A stretch of 64,000 bases of DNA from Anaerolineae bacterium (GCA_027494055.1 JAOSJO010000024.1:546073-610072), one strand, 5' to 3'. Shown: positions 20,659 to 31,486, numbered from the stretch's first letter. Notes: generated by a model from the sequence alone, not told the origin. Numbers and translations are program-made.

Positions 20659-21447
20659 CTATTTCAGAATCTGGCTCAGGAAGAGCTTGGTGCGTTCGTG
20701 CTCCGGCGCGGTGAAGAGCTTCTCCGGCGTCGTGATCTCGACGATCTGCCCCTCGTCCATGAACACGATGCGGTCCGCCGCCGCGCGCGCGAACCCCATC
20801 TCGTGCGTCACGACGAGCATCGTCATGCCGCCTTTGGCGAGGTCGAGCATCACATCGAGCACTTCCTTGATCATCTCCGGGTCGAGCGCCGAGGTCGGCT
20901 CGTCGAAGAGCATGATCTTCGGGTCCATCGCCAGCGCGCGCGCAATCGCGACGCGCTGCTGCTGCCCGCCGGAAAGCTGCTGGGGGTAGCCGTCGGCCTT
21001 TTCGGGGATGCCCACCTTCTCCAGTTGCGCGCGCGCGACGCGCTCGGCCTCCGCCTTCGAGCGCTTGCGCACCACCCGCTGCGCGAGCATGATGTTCTCC
21101 AGCGCGGTCAGGTGCGGGAACAGGTTAAAAAGCTGAAACACCATGCCGATCTCTTCCCGCACCGCGTTGATGTCCACCTTCTTGTTGTGCTTGTCGGTGA
21201 TGCACACGCCGTCGATCCAGATGTTGCCGCCGTCCGCCATCTCCAACTGGTTGACGCAACGCAACAGCGTCGATTTGCCGGAGCCGCTCGGGCCGATAAT
21301 CACCACCACCTCGGCGGGCTTCACGCGCAGGCTGACATCCTGGACGGCCCGCACCGAACCGAAGGACTTGCTGACGGACTCCAGGATGATGATGTGGTCC
21401 CGGACCATCTCTGGAGTCACCTGGGTTGAGGGCGCTGAAGTGCTCAC
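20659..21447 (-). CDS. glnQ: Polar amino-acid ABC transporter ATPase (GlnQ type)
   Basis: ATPase of a PAAT-family importer. Walker [11 protein letters not shown]-loop [18 protein letters not shown], signature LSGGQQQR, Walker [16 protein letters not shown] and H-loop [15 protein letters not shown] are all canonical. GTG 21447 is chosen because it overlaps the permease stop in the form GTGA; the ATG-like codons further upstream fall inside the permease. This gives 262 residues with a 15-residue N-terminal extension before the fold. It is the last gene of binding protein - permease - ATPase. The substrate is probably a polar amino acid; glutamine is a family default, not a proven specificity. 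Confidence 0.93.
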   Translation of the reverse strand: MSTSAPSTQVTPEMVRDHIIILESVSKSFGSVRAVQDVSLRVKPAEVVVIIGPSGSGKSTLLRCVNQLEMADGGNIWIDGVCITDKHNKKVDINAVREEIGMVFQLFNLFPHLTALENIMLAQRVVRKRSKAEAERVARAQLEKVGIPEKADGYPQQLSGGQQQRVAIARALAMDPKIMLFDEPTSALDPEMIKEVLDVMLDLAKGGMTMLVVTHEMGFARAAADRIVFMDEGQIVEITTPEKLFTAPEHERTKLFLSQILK

Positions 21448-22317
21448 TCGGTAGAAAACCTCCGCTCCAGGTAACGGACGACGCGCGAGAAGCTGATGGT
21501 GAGGATCAGGTACAGGAACGTGACCGTGTTCCACGTCTCGAAGGTGCGGAAGGTGCGTGCCCGGTGCAGGTCGCCCTTGTGCGTCAGGTCGTTGACCGCC
21601 AGCACCGACACCAGCGACGAGTCCTTCAGTATCGCAACGAAGTCGTTGCCGATGGGCGGCAGCACGCGCCGGATGGCCTGCGGCAGGATCACGTAGCGCA
21701 TGGCCTGGACATAGCTCATGCCCAGGGAACGGGCGGCTTCCATTTGGCCCCGGTCAATCGACTCAATGCCGGCGCGGTAGACTTCCCGCCTCATACGCGC
21801 CGTAAGCGAGGCCCAGGCCGATGATGGCGCGCACTTCCATCGGCATGTTGCGGATGGTCAGCGCGGCCAGCGACTCGCCCACGCCGGCCAGCAAGCCGAG
21901 GCCGGAGTCGAGAAAAGCCTGCCCCAGCGCGTTCAGGCCGGAGACCAGCGCCGGGAAGATCACAAACGCCATGTAGATGAGCTGCACGATGATGGGAATG
22001 CCGCGCACCACCTCGACGTAGAACGTGGCGATGTTGTACGCCACCATGTTCTTGGAGATGCGCGCGAGCGCCGTCGTGAGGCCGAGCACCTGGGCGATCA
22101 CGAAGCCGCTCACTGAGACCATGATCGTGATCTGGATGCCCTCAAGCAGGAAGTTGAGCGCCTCATAATACAGGTCGTTGACGGCGATTGAGACCACCAT
22201 CAGGACGCCCAGCAACAGCAGGAAATACATCCAGATCGACCTGGGATTTGTCGCTGTCTCTGTGACCCGGTCCATGAAGCTGCGCGGTCGCGGCCCTGGC
22301 GCAAACTCGCCGGTCAC
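21444..22317 (-). CDS. Polar amino-acid ABC transporter permease (HisM/GlnP type; one or two frameshifts)
   Basis: Inner-membrane permease with the [20 protein letters not shown] opening helix of this family and the coupling loop [32 protein letters not shown]. The frame breaks near 21790 (between [10 protein letters not shown] and [11 protein letters not shown], the usual AYxAEIxRGGI region). The N-terminus is uncertain: GTG 22317 opens the correct frame, but an ATG at 22354 with GGAGA upstream could be the true start if one more base is missing near 22330 (it would read MSQGPSTL, then [10 protein letters not shown]). About 290 residues. It lies 93 bases after the binding-protein gene and overlaps the ATPase gene by four bases. 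Confidence 0.88.
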
Positions 22318-22393
22318 CGCAGCGGACTCGGAGCGTTGAGGGACCTTGGCTCATGAGGCTGTCTCCGGCACGGGCTTTTATCCGTCAGTTAGG

Positions 22394-22421
22394 GATGGGG
22401 CGCGCAGATGCGCGCCCCATC
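22394..22421 (-). promoter_or_regulatory. Intercistronic 12-bp hairpin after the binding-protein gene
   Basis: GATGGGGCGCGC (22394-22405) and GCGCGCCCCATC (22410-22421) form a perfect 12-bp stem with a four-base loop. It stands between the binding-protein stop (22447) and the permease start, with no U-run. Such hairpins commonly protect the 3' end of the binding-protein message and reduce read-through, giving more receptor than permease; that role is inferred from position. Confidence 0.7.
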
Positions 22422-22446
22422 ATGGCCCGAAATGGCGTGGCCTGTC

Positions 22447-23929
22447 TCACCCCTCAGGGCTGACGGCGATCCATTTGTCGAACAACATGTCGAGGGTGCC
22501 ATCAGCGCGCATGACGGCGATGGCGGCGTTGACCGGCTCGATCAGGTCCGAGCCTTGCTGGAAGATGAAGCCCAGCTCTTCGGTGGTGAACGCCTCGCCC
22601 ATGATGACCAGATCGTCAGGGTGCTGCGCCAGGTACGAGGGCGCGATGGCGTTGTCCAACACCACGCCGTCGGCGTCGCCGGAGAGCAACGCCTCCACCG
22701 CCAGGCCGTAGGTGTCGAAGCTGTCCACGCGCGCCTCGCCCACCAGACCGATCGCCGCCTCCTCGTTGGTCGTGGCAATCTGCACCGCCACGCGCAGGTC
22801 CTCGTTGGCGACGAACTCCTCGGTGCTGGCGAAGCGGTCATCGCCAGCGCCCACCAGCAGCAACTGGCCGATCGCCATGTACGGGTCGGAGAACGCCACC
22901 ACCTGTGCGCGCTCCTCGGTGATCGTGATGCCGTCGGCGGCCACGTCGAACTCGCCTGCGGCCTGCGCCTCGAAGATGCCGTCCCACGCCGCCTGCTGGA
23001 ACACCGGCCACGCAGTTGAGCAGCTCACAGATGGCGCGCCAGGCGTCGTAGTCCCAGCCCGCCCCCTCGCCGTTCTCATCAATGAAGTTGAACGGCGGAT
23101 ACTGGTTCTCCACCGCGACCACCACCTCGCGCCCACCCAGATCGGGCAACTCCAGGCCGGCGGCGATCCACTGCCGGAAGAGCCTGTCGAGGGTGCCATC
23201 AGCGCGCATGGCGGCGATGGCGGCGTTGACCGGCTCGATCAGGTCCGAGCCTTGCTGGAAGATGAAGCCCAGCTCTTCGGTGGTGAACGCCTCGCCCATG
23301 ATGACCAGATCGTCAGGGTGCTGCGCCAGGTACGAGGGCGCGATGGCGTTGTCCAACACCACGCCGTCGGCGTCGCCGGAGAGCAACGCCTCCACCGCCA
23401 GGCCGTAGGTGTCGAAGCTGTCCACGCGCGCCTCGCCCACCAGACCGATCGCCGCCTCCTCGTTAGTCGTGGCGATCTGCACCGCCACGCGCAGGTCCTC
23501 GTTGGCGACGAACTCCTCGGATGCTGGCGAAGCGGTCATCGCCAGCGCCCACCAGCAGCAACTGGCCAATCGCCATGTACGGGTCGGAGAACGCCACCAC
23601 CTGCGCGCGCTCCTCGGTGATCGTGATGCCGTCGGCGGCCACGTCGAACTCGCCTGCGGCCTGCGCCTCGAAGATGCCGTCCCACGCCGCCTGCTGGAAC
23701 ACCGCCACGCAGTTGAGCAGCTCACAGATGGCGCGCCAGGCGTCGTAGTCCCAGCCCGCCCCCTCGCCGTTCTCATCAATGAAGTTGAACGGCGGATACT
23801 GGTTCTCCACCGCGACCACCACCTCGCGCCCGCCCAGATCGGGCAACTCCCCTCTTGGGCAAGCGCCGGCGCTGCCGCGACCAGCAGGCTTATTACAAGC
23901 ACGAAAGATGCAAATCTGCGGAAAGTCAT
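22447..23929 (-). CDS. Amino-acid-binding protein with two near-identical tandem SBP domains (three frameshifts)
   Basis: Extracytoplasmic receptor (family 3 solute-binding, PF00497). ATG 23929 follows GGGAGGAGA and opens a signal peptide ([18 protein letters not shown]). Two complete binding domains follow, each starting [20 protein letters not shown] and ending near RADGTLD-LF--WIA. They are about 99% identical at the DNA level. Frames break near 23853 (after the signal peptide), 23520 (extra A) and 23005 (extra G). Once the extra G in the downstream copy is removed, the repeat period is exactly 696 bases (232 codons), so both copies would be in one frame. The C-terminal tail of copy 2 ([12 protein letters not shown]) differs from the inter-domain linker ([15 protein letters not shown]). 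Predicted length about 490 residues, double the usual size. Assembly duplication is the alternative explanation. Confidence 0.85.
22485..23153 (-). repeat. Tandem repeat unit, second SBP domain
   Basis: Direct repeat of 23182-23850 at an offset of 697 bases. I count about six substitutions and two indels over roughly 665 bases. It encodes the C-proximal binding domain. Confidence 0.9.
23182..23850 (-). repeat. Tandem repeat unit, first SBP domain
   Basis: Partner of 22485-23153. It encodes the binding domain adjacent to the signal peptide. Similarity ends abruptly at the signal-peptide junction (23850) and decays in the linker. Confidence 0.9.
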
Positions 23930-24122
23930 CGTCTCCTCCCTTTTAAGTTTAAGGGTATTCTCAGGCGGACCCAACACTCTCCCGTGTTGCGTGGTGTTCC
24001 CTATTTGCGCGCTGCCGCCTCCTTTCGCGATAAATCCCAAACCGCCGACAGTGACACTTGATTGTCCTGCCCGCCCCTGAGCGCCAGTGGAACGAGTTTG
24101 TGTGAATCGGAAACTAAGTCCG

Positions 24123-24152
24123 AGTATAAGAGATACGGGCGCCAGTTGTCAA
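24123..24152 (-). promoter_or_regulatory. Sigma-70 promoter of the amino-acid ABC operon
   Basis: On the minus strand, TTGACA (24152-24147), an 18-bp spacer and TATACT (24128-24123). The start would be near 24115, leaving a leader of about 185 bases before ATG 23929. The leader contains a CAACAC/GTGTTG hairpin near 23971-23988 and a CCCTT/AAGGG pairing that would include part of the ribosome-binding site. Confidence 0.8.
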
Positions 24153-24189
24153 CCAATCATCAAGGAGCGCAGACGCAGCGCCCCTCCCC

Positions 24190-27058
24190 TCACCCATCCT
24201 TGAGCGCGGCAGCCATCGCCTCGGCGGGATGCAGCGCCTTCCTGCCACTCAGGTCGCTGATCTGGCTGCGGCACGACGTCCCTGCCGCGACGATCAGATC
24301 CTCCGGCGCGGCGGCGCGGATCGCGGGCAGCAGCCGGTCTTCGGCAACTTTCCGGCTTACATCGTAATGCTCCACCTCGTAGCCAAACGAACCGGCCATG
24401 CCGCAGCAGCCGGCGTCGATCAGGTTCACGTCGTACCCGAATAGGCTGAGCGCCTTGACCGACGGCCCGGTGCCGACCAGGGCCTTCTGGTAGCAGTGCC
24501 CATGCAGGTGAACGCGGCTCAGCCCGGCGCGCAGCTCCGGCGTTGCGTGGGGGTGCGCCCGGTTCGCCACGAACTCATCCAGCGTGAAGCTGACCTCGGC
24601 AAGGTCGTTGCGGCGCCTGTCATCGAGGAGCACCAGGTACTCATCCCGGAAGGTGAGCACGCAGCTTGGCTCGATGCCGACGACCGGGATGCGGAACCCG
24701 TCGGTGGCGTTCGCCAGCGCGGCCACAAGGCGCTCCCCTGCGCTCTGGCGCGCCCCAACAGGCCCTTACTGATCATGGTGCGCCCGCAGCAGATGTCTGG
24801 CCCCAGGCGCACGTGGTAACCCAGCGCCTCCAGCGCGCGGATGGCCGCCTTGCCGATGTCGGGGTAGTTGAACATGATGTAGCAATCCGGGAAGAGCACG
24901 ACCTCCGGCCGGCCGTTCGGCCCAGACTGCGCCGCCCGGCGGTTGTACCACTGCTTGATGGTCTGCGTGGTGAACGTGGGCATGTGGCGCTCGGCCTTGA
25001 TCCCCAGGAGCGACTCGACCGGCCGGCGTACCAGCGGCGCGTTGATGGCGCGGTTGACGAGCGGCGCGAACGGCTGCGCGAGCCGGCTCATCATCCCGTA
25101 ATTGCCGAAGATCCACGACCGCAGCGGCGTGCCGTGGTCGCGGTAGTACTGCGCCAGCCACTCCGATTTCATGCGCGCCATATCGACCGACGAAGGGCAC
25201 TCGCTCTTGCACGCCTTGCACTCCAGGCACAGGTCCAACACCTGCTTGATGCCCTCGTCGGTCAGGCCGCCGGGCCACTTCCCGCTGAGCGCGGCGCGCA
25301 GCGCGTTGGCGCGCCCACGGGTGCTGTCGGACTCCTCGCGCGTTGCCTTGAAGCTGGGGCACATCACGCCCACCTCAAGCTGGCGGCACTCGCCCGACCT
25401 GTTGCACATCTCGACCGCGCCGGCGAAGCCGCCCCACCGCGACCAGTCGAAGTACAGCGGATGCGCCGGCGGGGTGGTACGATACGACGGGCCGTAGCGA
25501 AGATTCTCGCCGAGCGGAGGCGCGCTGATGACGCGGTCCGGGTTCAGGCGGTCGTCGGGGTCGAACAGGCGCTTGACCTCGGCCATCCTATCGAAAAGCG
25601 CGTCGCCGTAGAGCATCCGGTTGAAGCCAGAGCGGGTGATGCCGTCGCCGTGCTCGTCGGCGGTTGCGCCGCCGAGGCGCTTCACCATCTCGAAGCTCGC
25701 CTGGGCAATCTGCTGCATGGCCTCCACGTCGGCGGGGTCTTTCAGGTTGAGCACCGGGCGGATGTGCAACTCGCCCGCGCTGGCGTGCGCGTATTGCACC
25801 ACGCGCCGGCCGATGCCCTTGACCATGGCGTGCAGTTCGCGCACGTAGTCCGCGAGGTGCTCGACCGGCACCGCCGCGTCCTCGATGAACGGCAGCGGCT
25901 TGTGGTCGCCGGGGTTGCTCATCAGGATGCCCAGCCCAACCTTGCGCACCGCCCACACATCGGCGACGGCCTGCGGCGTGTCAGCGCGCACGAGCGCGTT
26001 CTGGCCGATGTCCAGGGCGATCACCTTTTCGAGCTTGGCCCTAACCTCCGCCTCTGTGTCGCCGCTCACCTCCACAACCAGGATCGCCTGCGGGTTGCCC
26101 TCGATCCAGTGCGTCAGCCGGCGGAACGGCGAGTTGCGCGCAAGCTCGATGAGGTTCTCGTCCACCAACTCGACTGCCGACACGTCGTGCGCAAGCAGCT
26201 GGGGACTTCAGCAAGGCCGGCGATCATGTCATCGAAGTGGAAAATGGCAAGCCCGGTGTGCGGCGGCTTTGTCGCCAGGTTGACCTTTGCCTCGACAATA
26301 AACCCCAGCGTGCCCTCACTGCCGGCAAGCAGCGAGGCCAGATTGCGCGGCCAGCCGTTCACCAGGCGGTCGAGGTTGTAGCCGCTGACGCGGCGCCAGA
26401 CCTTCGGGTAAGCCGTTGCGAATCAGGTCGGCGTGCTGGTCAACGATGCCCCCCCCCCCCGGTAGATTTTGGCTTCCAGCGTGTTGCCTTTTGCCTTTGT
26501 CGCCCAGGTTCTCTCATCTGTGGGGCCAAACGTGGCGGTCGAGCCATCGCTGAGCACGGCGGTGACCTCCAGCACGTGGTCAACCGTCATGCCATAGACG
26601 ATGGAATGCGAGCCGGTGGCGTTGTTCGCGATGATGCCGCCCATCGTGGCGCGGTTGCCGCTTGCGGGGTCTGGCCCATACGTGACGCCGAGCGGGGCGA
26701 CCTCCCGGTTGAAGAGGTCCATAATCAACCCCGGCTGGATGCGCGCCCACCGCTCCTCCGCGTTGACCTCCAGCACCGCGTCGAGGTGCTTGCTGGTGTC
26801 GATCACCACGCAGGCGTTCACCGCCTGGCCGGCGAGGCTGGTGCCCGCCCCGCGCGGCAGCACCGGCAGGCCGTAATAGGCGGAGGCTTCCATCGCGTCC
26901 ACGACATCCGCCGTGCTGTGTGGGATCACGACCGCCAGCGGCGTCATCTGGTAGTTGCTGGCATCGGTGCTGTAAAGCAAGCGCGACATGGGGTCGGTGC
27001 GGACCTCTCCCCGGATACGCCCGCGCAGGGTGTTTACGAAGTCGGCTAGCGCGTTCAT
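24190..27058 (-). CDS. FAD-linked oxidase / 4Fe-4S oxidoreductase fusion (GlcD-GlcF, YdiJ-like; several frameshifts)
   Basis: Predicted 2-hydroxyacid (for example D-lactate) dehydrogenase passing electrons to the membrane chain. The N-terminal PCMH-type FAD domain has VLPRGAGTSLAGQAV and GGIIANNATGSHS. It is followed by the FAD oxidase C-terminal domain (ASAGELHIRPVLNLK ... VKRLFDPDDRLNPDRV). The two-cluster ferredoxin region is next (CNRSGECR...MCPSF and CLECKACKSECPSSVDM), then two CCG domains (PDICCGRT; DAGCCGMAGSFGYE). Frames break near 26450 (a 12-C run), 26380, 26195 and 24755. Total about 955 residues, like E. coli YdiJ. ATG 27058 starts right at the domain; no clear ribosome-binding site. 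Substrate is not decided by the sequence. Confidence 0.88.
26449..26460. other. 12-base C homopolymer (probable consensus error)
   Basis: Twelve C in a row inside the conserved FAD-domain coding sequence, exactly where the frame is lost. It would encode poly-Gly where the family has no such tract. Confidence 0.8.
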
Positions 27059-27099
27059 TGTTGTCGGTATCCCTTTATCTGGCTTCAGTCAGAGAGAAT

Positions 27100-28033
27100 T
27101 CAGGTGCCGCTGCGCACCTCGGCGATGATGGTCTGCAGGCGGCGGTGGATGGGCCGATTCCGACTGAGCATGCGGAGTTCCTCCGGGGTCAAGAGGCCTT
27201 TCTCAGTGACCACCCCGGAAATGGCCGGCCACGGTGTGAGGTCGAAGTAGTAGTTCGTAACCCGTACATTGGGCGGCGCGCCTTCCCACACCTCTTTCGT
27301 CGGGTGCGGGCTGAGCGGCGGCGACCCCAGGCCGTCGGGCCATATCTTTGTCGTGTCGGTGAGGACGTACACCGGCACGCCCAACGTCTGCGCGCACACA
27401 GCGATGGCGGCGGTGCCGACCTTGCTGACCACGCCCTTTGTCGGTGAGGCTGTCCGCGCCGACAAGCACCAGCTCGCAGTTGAGGAGCCTGTCGTACATG
27501 GCGGCGTCAATCGCGAACGTCACGTCGATGCCGGTCTCGGCCAGTTCAATCGCCAGGCGCTGGCCTTCCAGCAGCGGGCGCGCCTCCAGGCAGATCACGT
27601 GGGGGTTGCGCCCCAACTGTCCCGCCTGGATGAGCGCGGTCGCCACTGTGCTGCTGTAAGTGTGGGTAAGCAGAGTCACGCCAGCGGGGATTAGGCTCGT
27701 CGCCTTGCGCACGACTTCGCGGCGCGCCTCCTCAAGTTCGACAGTAAACGCCTGTGTGGTTTCGATCACGGCTTCGAGCGCGGTCTCGGTTTCGGGTGCG
27801 CTCGTCACGGCGAAGAACACGCGGTTCAGCAAGTTCGTCAGCGGCGCCATGCTTGCCTGGGTCGTCATCAGCCGCCGCGCGACGCTCTGGATGACCTCAA
27901 GAAGCGTGTCCTGTGAATCGAAAGGCTCCTCCGCGCACATCGTGCTCAGGGCGCGTGCGGTGTTGTTGACAATCTCAGTCGCCCCAGAGAGATTATCAGC
28001 CATGATGCTGTCGATCTGGTCTTGCCAGGTCAC
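27100..28033 (-). CDS. eIF2B alpha/beta/delta-like protein (sugar-phosphate isomerase family; one frameshift)
   Basis: Member of the family that contains eIF2B subunits, MtnA and archaeal ribose-1,5-bisphosphate isomerase. GTG 28033 follows GAGAGG. The N-terminal half is helical and resembles eIF2B-alpha. The C-terminal Rossmann-like half has LLTHTYSSTV, CLEARPLLEGQRLA, and the signature VGADSLTDKGVVSKVGTAAIA (read across the break near 27435), then GVPVYVLTDTTKI and DLTPW. In the bacterial and archaeal enzymes the Asp of GAD and a Cys in the earlier segment act in catalysis; here the Asp is present, and S replaces the Cys in THTYSS. About 310 residues. A bacterial isomerase role is more plausible than a translation role; the substrate is open. 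Confidence 0.8.
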
Positions 28034-28139
28034 GGTGTTTCCTCTCGGGTGCGGTGCGGACGGACGCCGGCGACAATCACAATCTAACCCTGTTTAGACA
28101 GCGCGTCAAGCGCGTGGGCGCGCCTGGGCGGTGGAGTCG

Positions 28140-28433
28140 CTAACCTCTTCCCAAAGGCTCTGAGAGCAGGATGCCGATGAACCCCAGAAGCAGGCCCACA
28201 TGGAGCAGGCAGTTGGTGGACGCCAGCGGCGCCAGGGCCGGGGCTGTGCCCTGCGCCAGCTCGTTGACGATGACGATAAGCGCGTTGAGGGCGATCAATC
28301 CCACGGCCACCATCATGGGCAGCCCCCGGTTCTTCGAGAGGAAGTTCGACAGCGCGTCAACGCTCCGGTTGACGAAGTTGTTGATCCGCTGCCCGATGGA
28401 AGGGCGTTTCGTCTCACCCATGACGCGGCTCAC
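28140..28433 (-). CDS. Small two-helix membrane protein
   Basis: 97 residues: a basic amphipathic N-terminus (QRINNFVNRSVDALSNFLSKNR) and two transmembrane helices, the first MMVAVGLIALNALIVIVN and the second ending IGILLSEP. GTG 28433 overlaps the hflX stop as GTGA; an internal ATG at 28421 is the alternative. It is translationally coupled to hflX, so it may act at the membrane with it, but no family is recognised. Confidence 0.6.
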   Translation of the reverse strand: MSRVMGETKRPSIGQRINNFVNRSVDALSNFLSKNRGLPMMVAVGLIALNALIVIVNELAQGTAPALAPLASTNCLLHVGLLLGFIGILLSEPLGRG

Positions 28434-29724
28434 TCCTGCGTGGGCGTATCATCCGTGGCGTCGGTATCGGTGCGGAACGGCGAGAGCGCCGCCGCCATCG
28501 CCGGCGTGACGTGGGCGCGCACCTGCACCCCGGCTGCGGTGTGGTCTTCCTGATCGACGAGCGCGGACGCCCTGAGCTGCGCGATGAGGTCGCCGCGCGT
28601 ATAGGGAATCTGCGCCTCGATGGTGATCATGCCGGCCGCAAGCAGTTCTTCGATGCGCGCCAGGAGCGTGTCCAGGCCGGTTTGCGTTGTGGCGCTGATC
28701 GTCACCACATGCCCGTAATCGACCGCCCAGTCGCGGCGCAGCGCCTCCAGGTCGCCGTCGTAGAGGTCGATCTTGTTGAGCGCGACCAGGATGGGCCGAC
28801 CGTGGACGTTGAGTTCGCTGAGGGTCTCTTCGACGGTGGCGGCCTGCTGGCGCGCGTTGGCGTGCGTGCAATCGACCACGTGGAGCAGGATGTCGGCCTC
28901 GGTGATCTCCTCAAGCGTGGCGCGGAAGGCCGCCACCAATGTGGTGGGCAGCTTCTGGATGAAGCCAACCGTATCCGTCATCAGCGCCAGCCGCCCGCCG
29001 GGGAGCGTGAGCCGGCGCGTGGTGGGGTCCAGCGTGGCGAAAAGTTGGTCGGCCACATAGACCTCTGCCCCGGAAAGTGCGTTGAGCAGCGTCGATTTCC
29101 CGGCGTTGGTGTAGCCCACCAGGGCGATGACCGGGATGCCCTCGCGCGCGCGCTTCGCCCGGTGCCGGCTGCGGTGGGCGCGCACTTCCTCCAGTTCGCG
29201 CTTGAGGCGCGCAATGCGCCGCCGGATCTCGCGCCGGTCGGTTTCAGCTGCGTCTCGCCTGGGCCACGCAGCCCGACGCCGCCGGTACCGCCGCGCCCTG
29301 CCGCGCCGCCCGTCTGGCGCGCGAGGTGTTCCCATTGACGTGTCAGGCGTGGGAGGCGATATTCATACTGCGCCAGTTCGACCTGGAGCGCGCCTTCGCG
29401 GGTGTGCGCATGTTGGGCAAAGATGTCGAGAATGAGTGCGGAGCGGTCTAGCACCAGCACGTCCTCGCCAAACGCCTTCTCCAGCTCGCGCTGGTGGCGC
29501 GGCGATAGCTCTTCGTCGAAGATCACGACGTTGACGCGCAGCCCCTGGACCAGGGCCTTGATCTCCTCGACCTTGCCCGACCCGATGAACGTCGCCGGGT
29601 CGATCCGCGCCAACCGCTGCCCCTCCCGCCCGACGACCGCGACGCCGGCGGTCTCGGCCAGCAGGGCAAGTTCCGTCAGCGAGTCTTCCAGGCCGAGCGG
29701 CGAGGGGCTGTCCTTGACCTCCAA
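28430..29724 (-). CDS. hflX: GTPase HflX (one frameshift)
   Basis: Ribosome-associated GTPase that splits stalled or hibernating ribosomes. The N-terminal HflX domain has LALLAETAGVAVVG and FIGSGKVEEIKAL (the YIGxGKxEEL motif) and the IFDEELSPRHQRELEK block; the GGVGLRGPGETQL linker follows. The G domain has G1 GYTNAGKST, G3 DTVGF and G4 NKID. The frame breaks near 29250, in the coiled-coil linker. The C-terminal domain is typical. TTG 29724 is the only in-frame start I can find; the conserved sequence continues about 12 residues further upstream (TLPTQQGFLVGLE), so the real start may be hidden by another indel. Confidence 0.92.
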
Positions 29725-29788
29725 CCCGACCAGAAATCCCTGTTGTGTCGGGAGCGTTGTGGGAACCCCGTGTTTAGCGATGGCTGCC

Positions 29789-30121
29789 CTATTCCTTTTT
29801 CCAGCGCAGGATCATCTCGGACCGGTCGCCGAGCGCCTGCTTCAGCAAGGTTGTAACCTCCACGATGCGCCCGGCGCGCACCTCAGAGCGGGCGCCGCGC
29901 GCTGGCTGGCCCAGTTCGGGCAGGTTACGCGCCTCCGCGCCGACCCGCTGGCTCTCGCGCCGCATGATGTCGAGCATCAGGCGCGAGATGCGGTGATCCT
30001 GCTCCTGCTCCACATCCTCGCCGGCCAAGCGCAGGTACGTCGTCAGCACCTTGAATTCCTCGTCGCCTATCCGACCGATAAGCGCGCCTGTGTTCTGGTC
30101 GTATAATTCGACTCCATCCAT
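29789..30121 (-). CDS. Conserved-looking hypothetical protein, 110 residues
   Basis: ATG 30121 is preceded by GAGGAGG at a spacing of about 9, so this start is firm. The protein is soluble and charged. It opens MDGVELYDQNTGALIGRIG, followed by EEFKVLTTYLRLAGEDVEQEQDHRIS and a helical C-terminus ending RSEMILRWKKE. No family was recognised. It ends close to the hflX start and may be the first gene of the hflX unit. Confidence 0.65.
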   Translation of the reverse strand: MDGVELYDQNTGALIGRIGDEEFKVLTTYLRLAGEDVEQEQDHRISRLMLDIMRRESQRVGAEARNLPELGQPARGARSEVRAGRIVEVTTLLKQALGDRSEMILRWKKE

Positions 30122-30241
30122 GGTGGATGGCCTCCTCAAAAAAATGAAAGAATGGGATAGCTCCAGGCGCGGTGCGCGCCAGCTTCAGGACATAATTATA
30201 CCCGCCCGGAATGGCAGGTAAAATTGTGGTGACGGGGGGAT

Positions 30242-31486
30242 TCACTCGCCCGGCGCGGTCTCAGGCAGCGTGGCCTCATCCGTGGAGGCGAAGAGCTGCG
30301 CCATGTGATCCTCAGGGGCGCGCTGCGCATCGGGATCATGATGTGGAACGTGCTGCCTGGGCATTTCTCCTCGTCGTAGCCCTCGCTGTACGCCCAGATC
30401 GTGCCGCCGTGCGCTTCCATGATGCCCTGCGCAATGGCGAGGCCCAGCCCTGGCCCCCACCCTTGAACTTGACCTTGCTGCTTGAGTGCGTGGCGACCTC
30501 TGACAGCGACGAGAATTTCTCGAAGATGCGCGTCAGGTTCTCCGACGCGATGCCGATGCCCGTGTCGGTGACCGTGAGATCGACAAAGCCGGGCAGGTCG
30601 CGCGCCGAGATCGTGATCGTGCCGCCGTCCGGCGTGTACTTGATGGCATTGGCGATGACCTTCAGCACCACCTGGTGAAGCCGCTCTGGGTCGGCGTAGG
30701 TTGGCGTTTTGGGAATCTTGTTGCGCTCAATGGTCAGGGTGAGCTTGCGCGCCTTGAGGGTATCCCGCACGTCGAACTCGACGCTCTCCACCAGCCGTTG
30801 CAGCCACACGGGCTGGAAGTGCAGGTCGAGCAGCGCCATGTCGATCATCGAGACGTCGATCATGTCGTTGATGATCTCGCGCAGCCGCAGCGCGCCGTTC
30901 TCGATCCCGCTGGCGATCAGCGCCAGACGGGGATGGTCAGCCGGTGGGAACTCGGCCTTCATCATGTTCGTGTACCCTCGATCAGCGTGAGGGGCGTCTT
31001 GAGTTCGTGCGCCGCCACGGCGATGAAGTCCGACTTGTTCCGGTCGATGCGCTCCAGGTCGTTCCGCGCCTTTTCAAGCTCGGCGCGCACGTCTTCGAGC
31101 AGCGCTTCGGCCTCCAACTGCGCGAGGAACTCTGCAGACCGCGTGAAAATGGCGTCGGCCTTGCGGATCAGGGCCAGCGCCTGTTCGGGGGCCGCCCCGC
31201 TGCGCACGATCTGATCGTTGAGGACTCCCTTCAGTGTGGACAGCACAGGCAGCAGGCCGGCGGTCTCCTCCTGGGTCGGCGCGGCGCGCGCCTCCACCCA
31301 GTCGATTAGGATGGCGTGCAGCGGAATCTCGTTCTTGAGGCGCGCGGTCTTGCTGAACGCCTCGTAGAAGTCGCGTACCGCCTCCGCGAACTGCGAGCGC
31401 AGCGCCTCGCTCTGCGCCATGTGCTCAGCGGCGTCGTCGATCAGTTGCTGGATGTGCCGGTCAACCCACCGGGCCAGGTCATTCAT
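30242..31486 (-). CDS. Sensor histidine kinase, soluble (about three frameshifts)
   Basis: Cytoplasmic sensor kinase. Residues 1-130 form an all-helical input domain of the RsbR/RsbRD-like type (DLARWVDRHIQQLIDDA), followed by a coiled coil. The phosphorylated His is in AVAAHELKTPLTLIEG (about residue 160). The ATPase domain has the N-box VIANAIKYTPDGG, G1 DTGIGI, F-box FEKFSS and the G2 region GLGLAIAQGIMEAHGG read across a break near 30455. Further breaks are near 30965 and 30335. No membrane segment. The partner is probably the MerR-type regulator encoded just upstream, whose C-terminal half also looks like an RsbR-type domain. Confidence 0.82.

Noticed and set aside
24666..26381. 571-codon plus-strand frame opposite the FAD/FeS oxidoreductase
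   Set aside because: Shadow of the conserved minus-strand gene; no domain or membrane pattern of its own.
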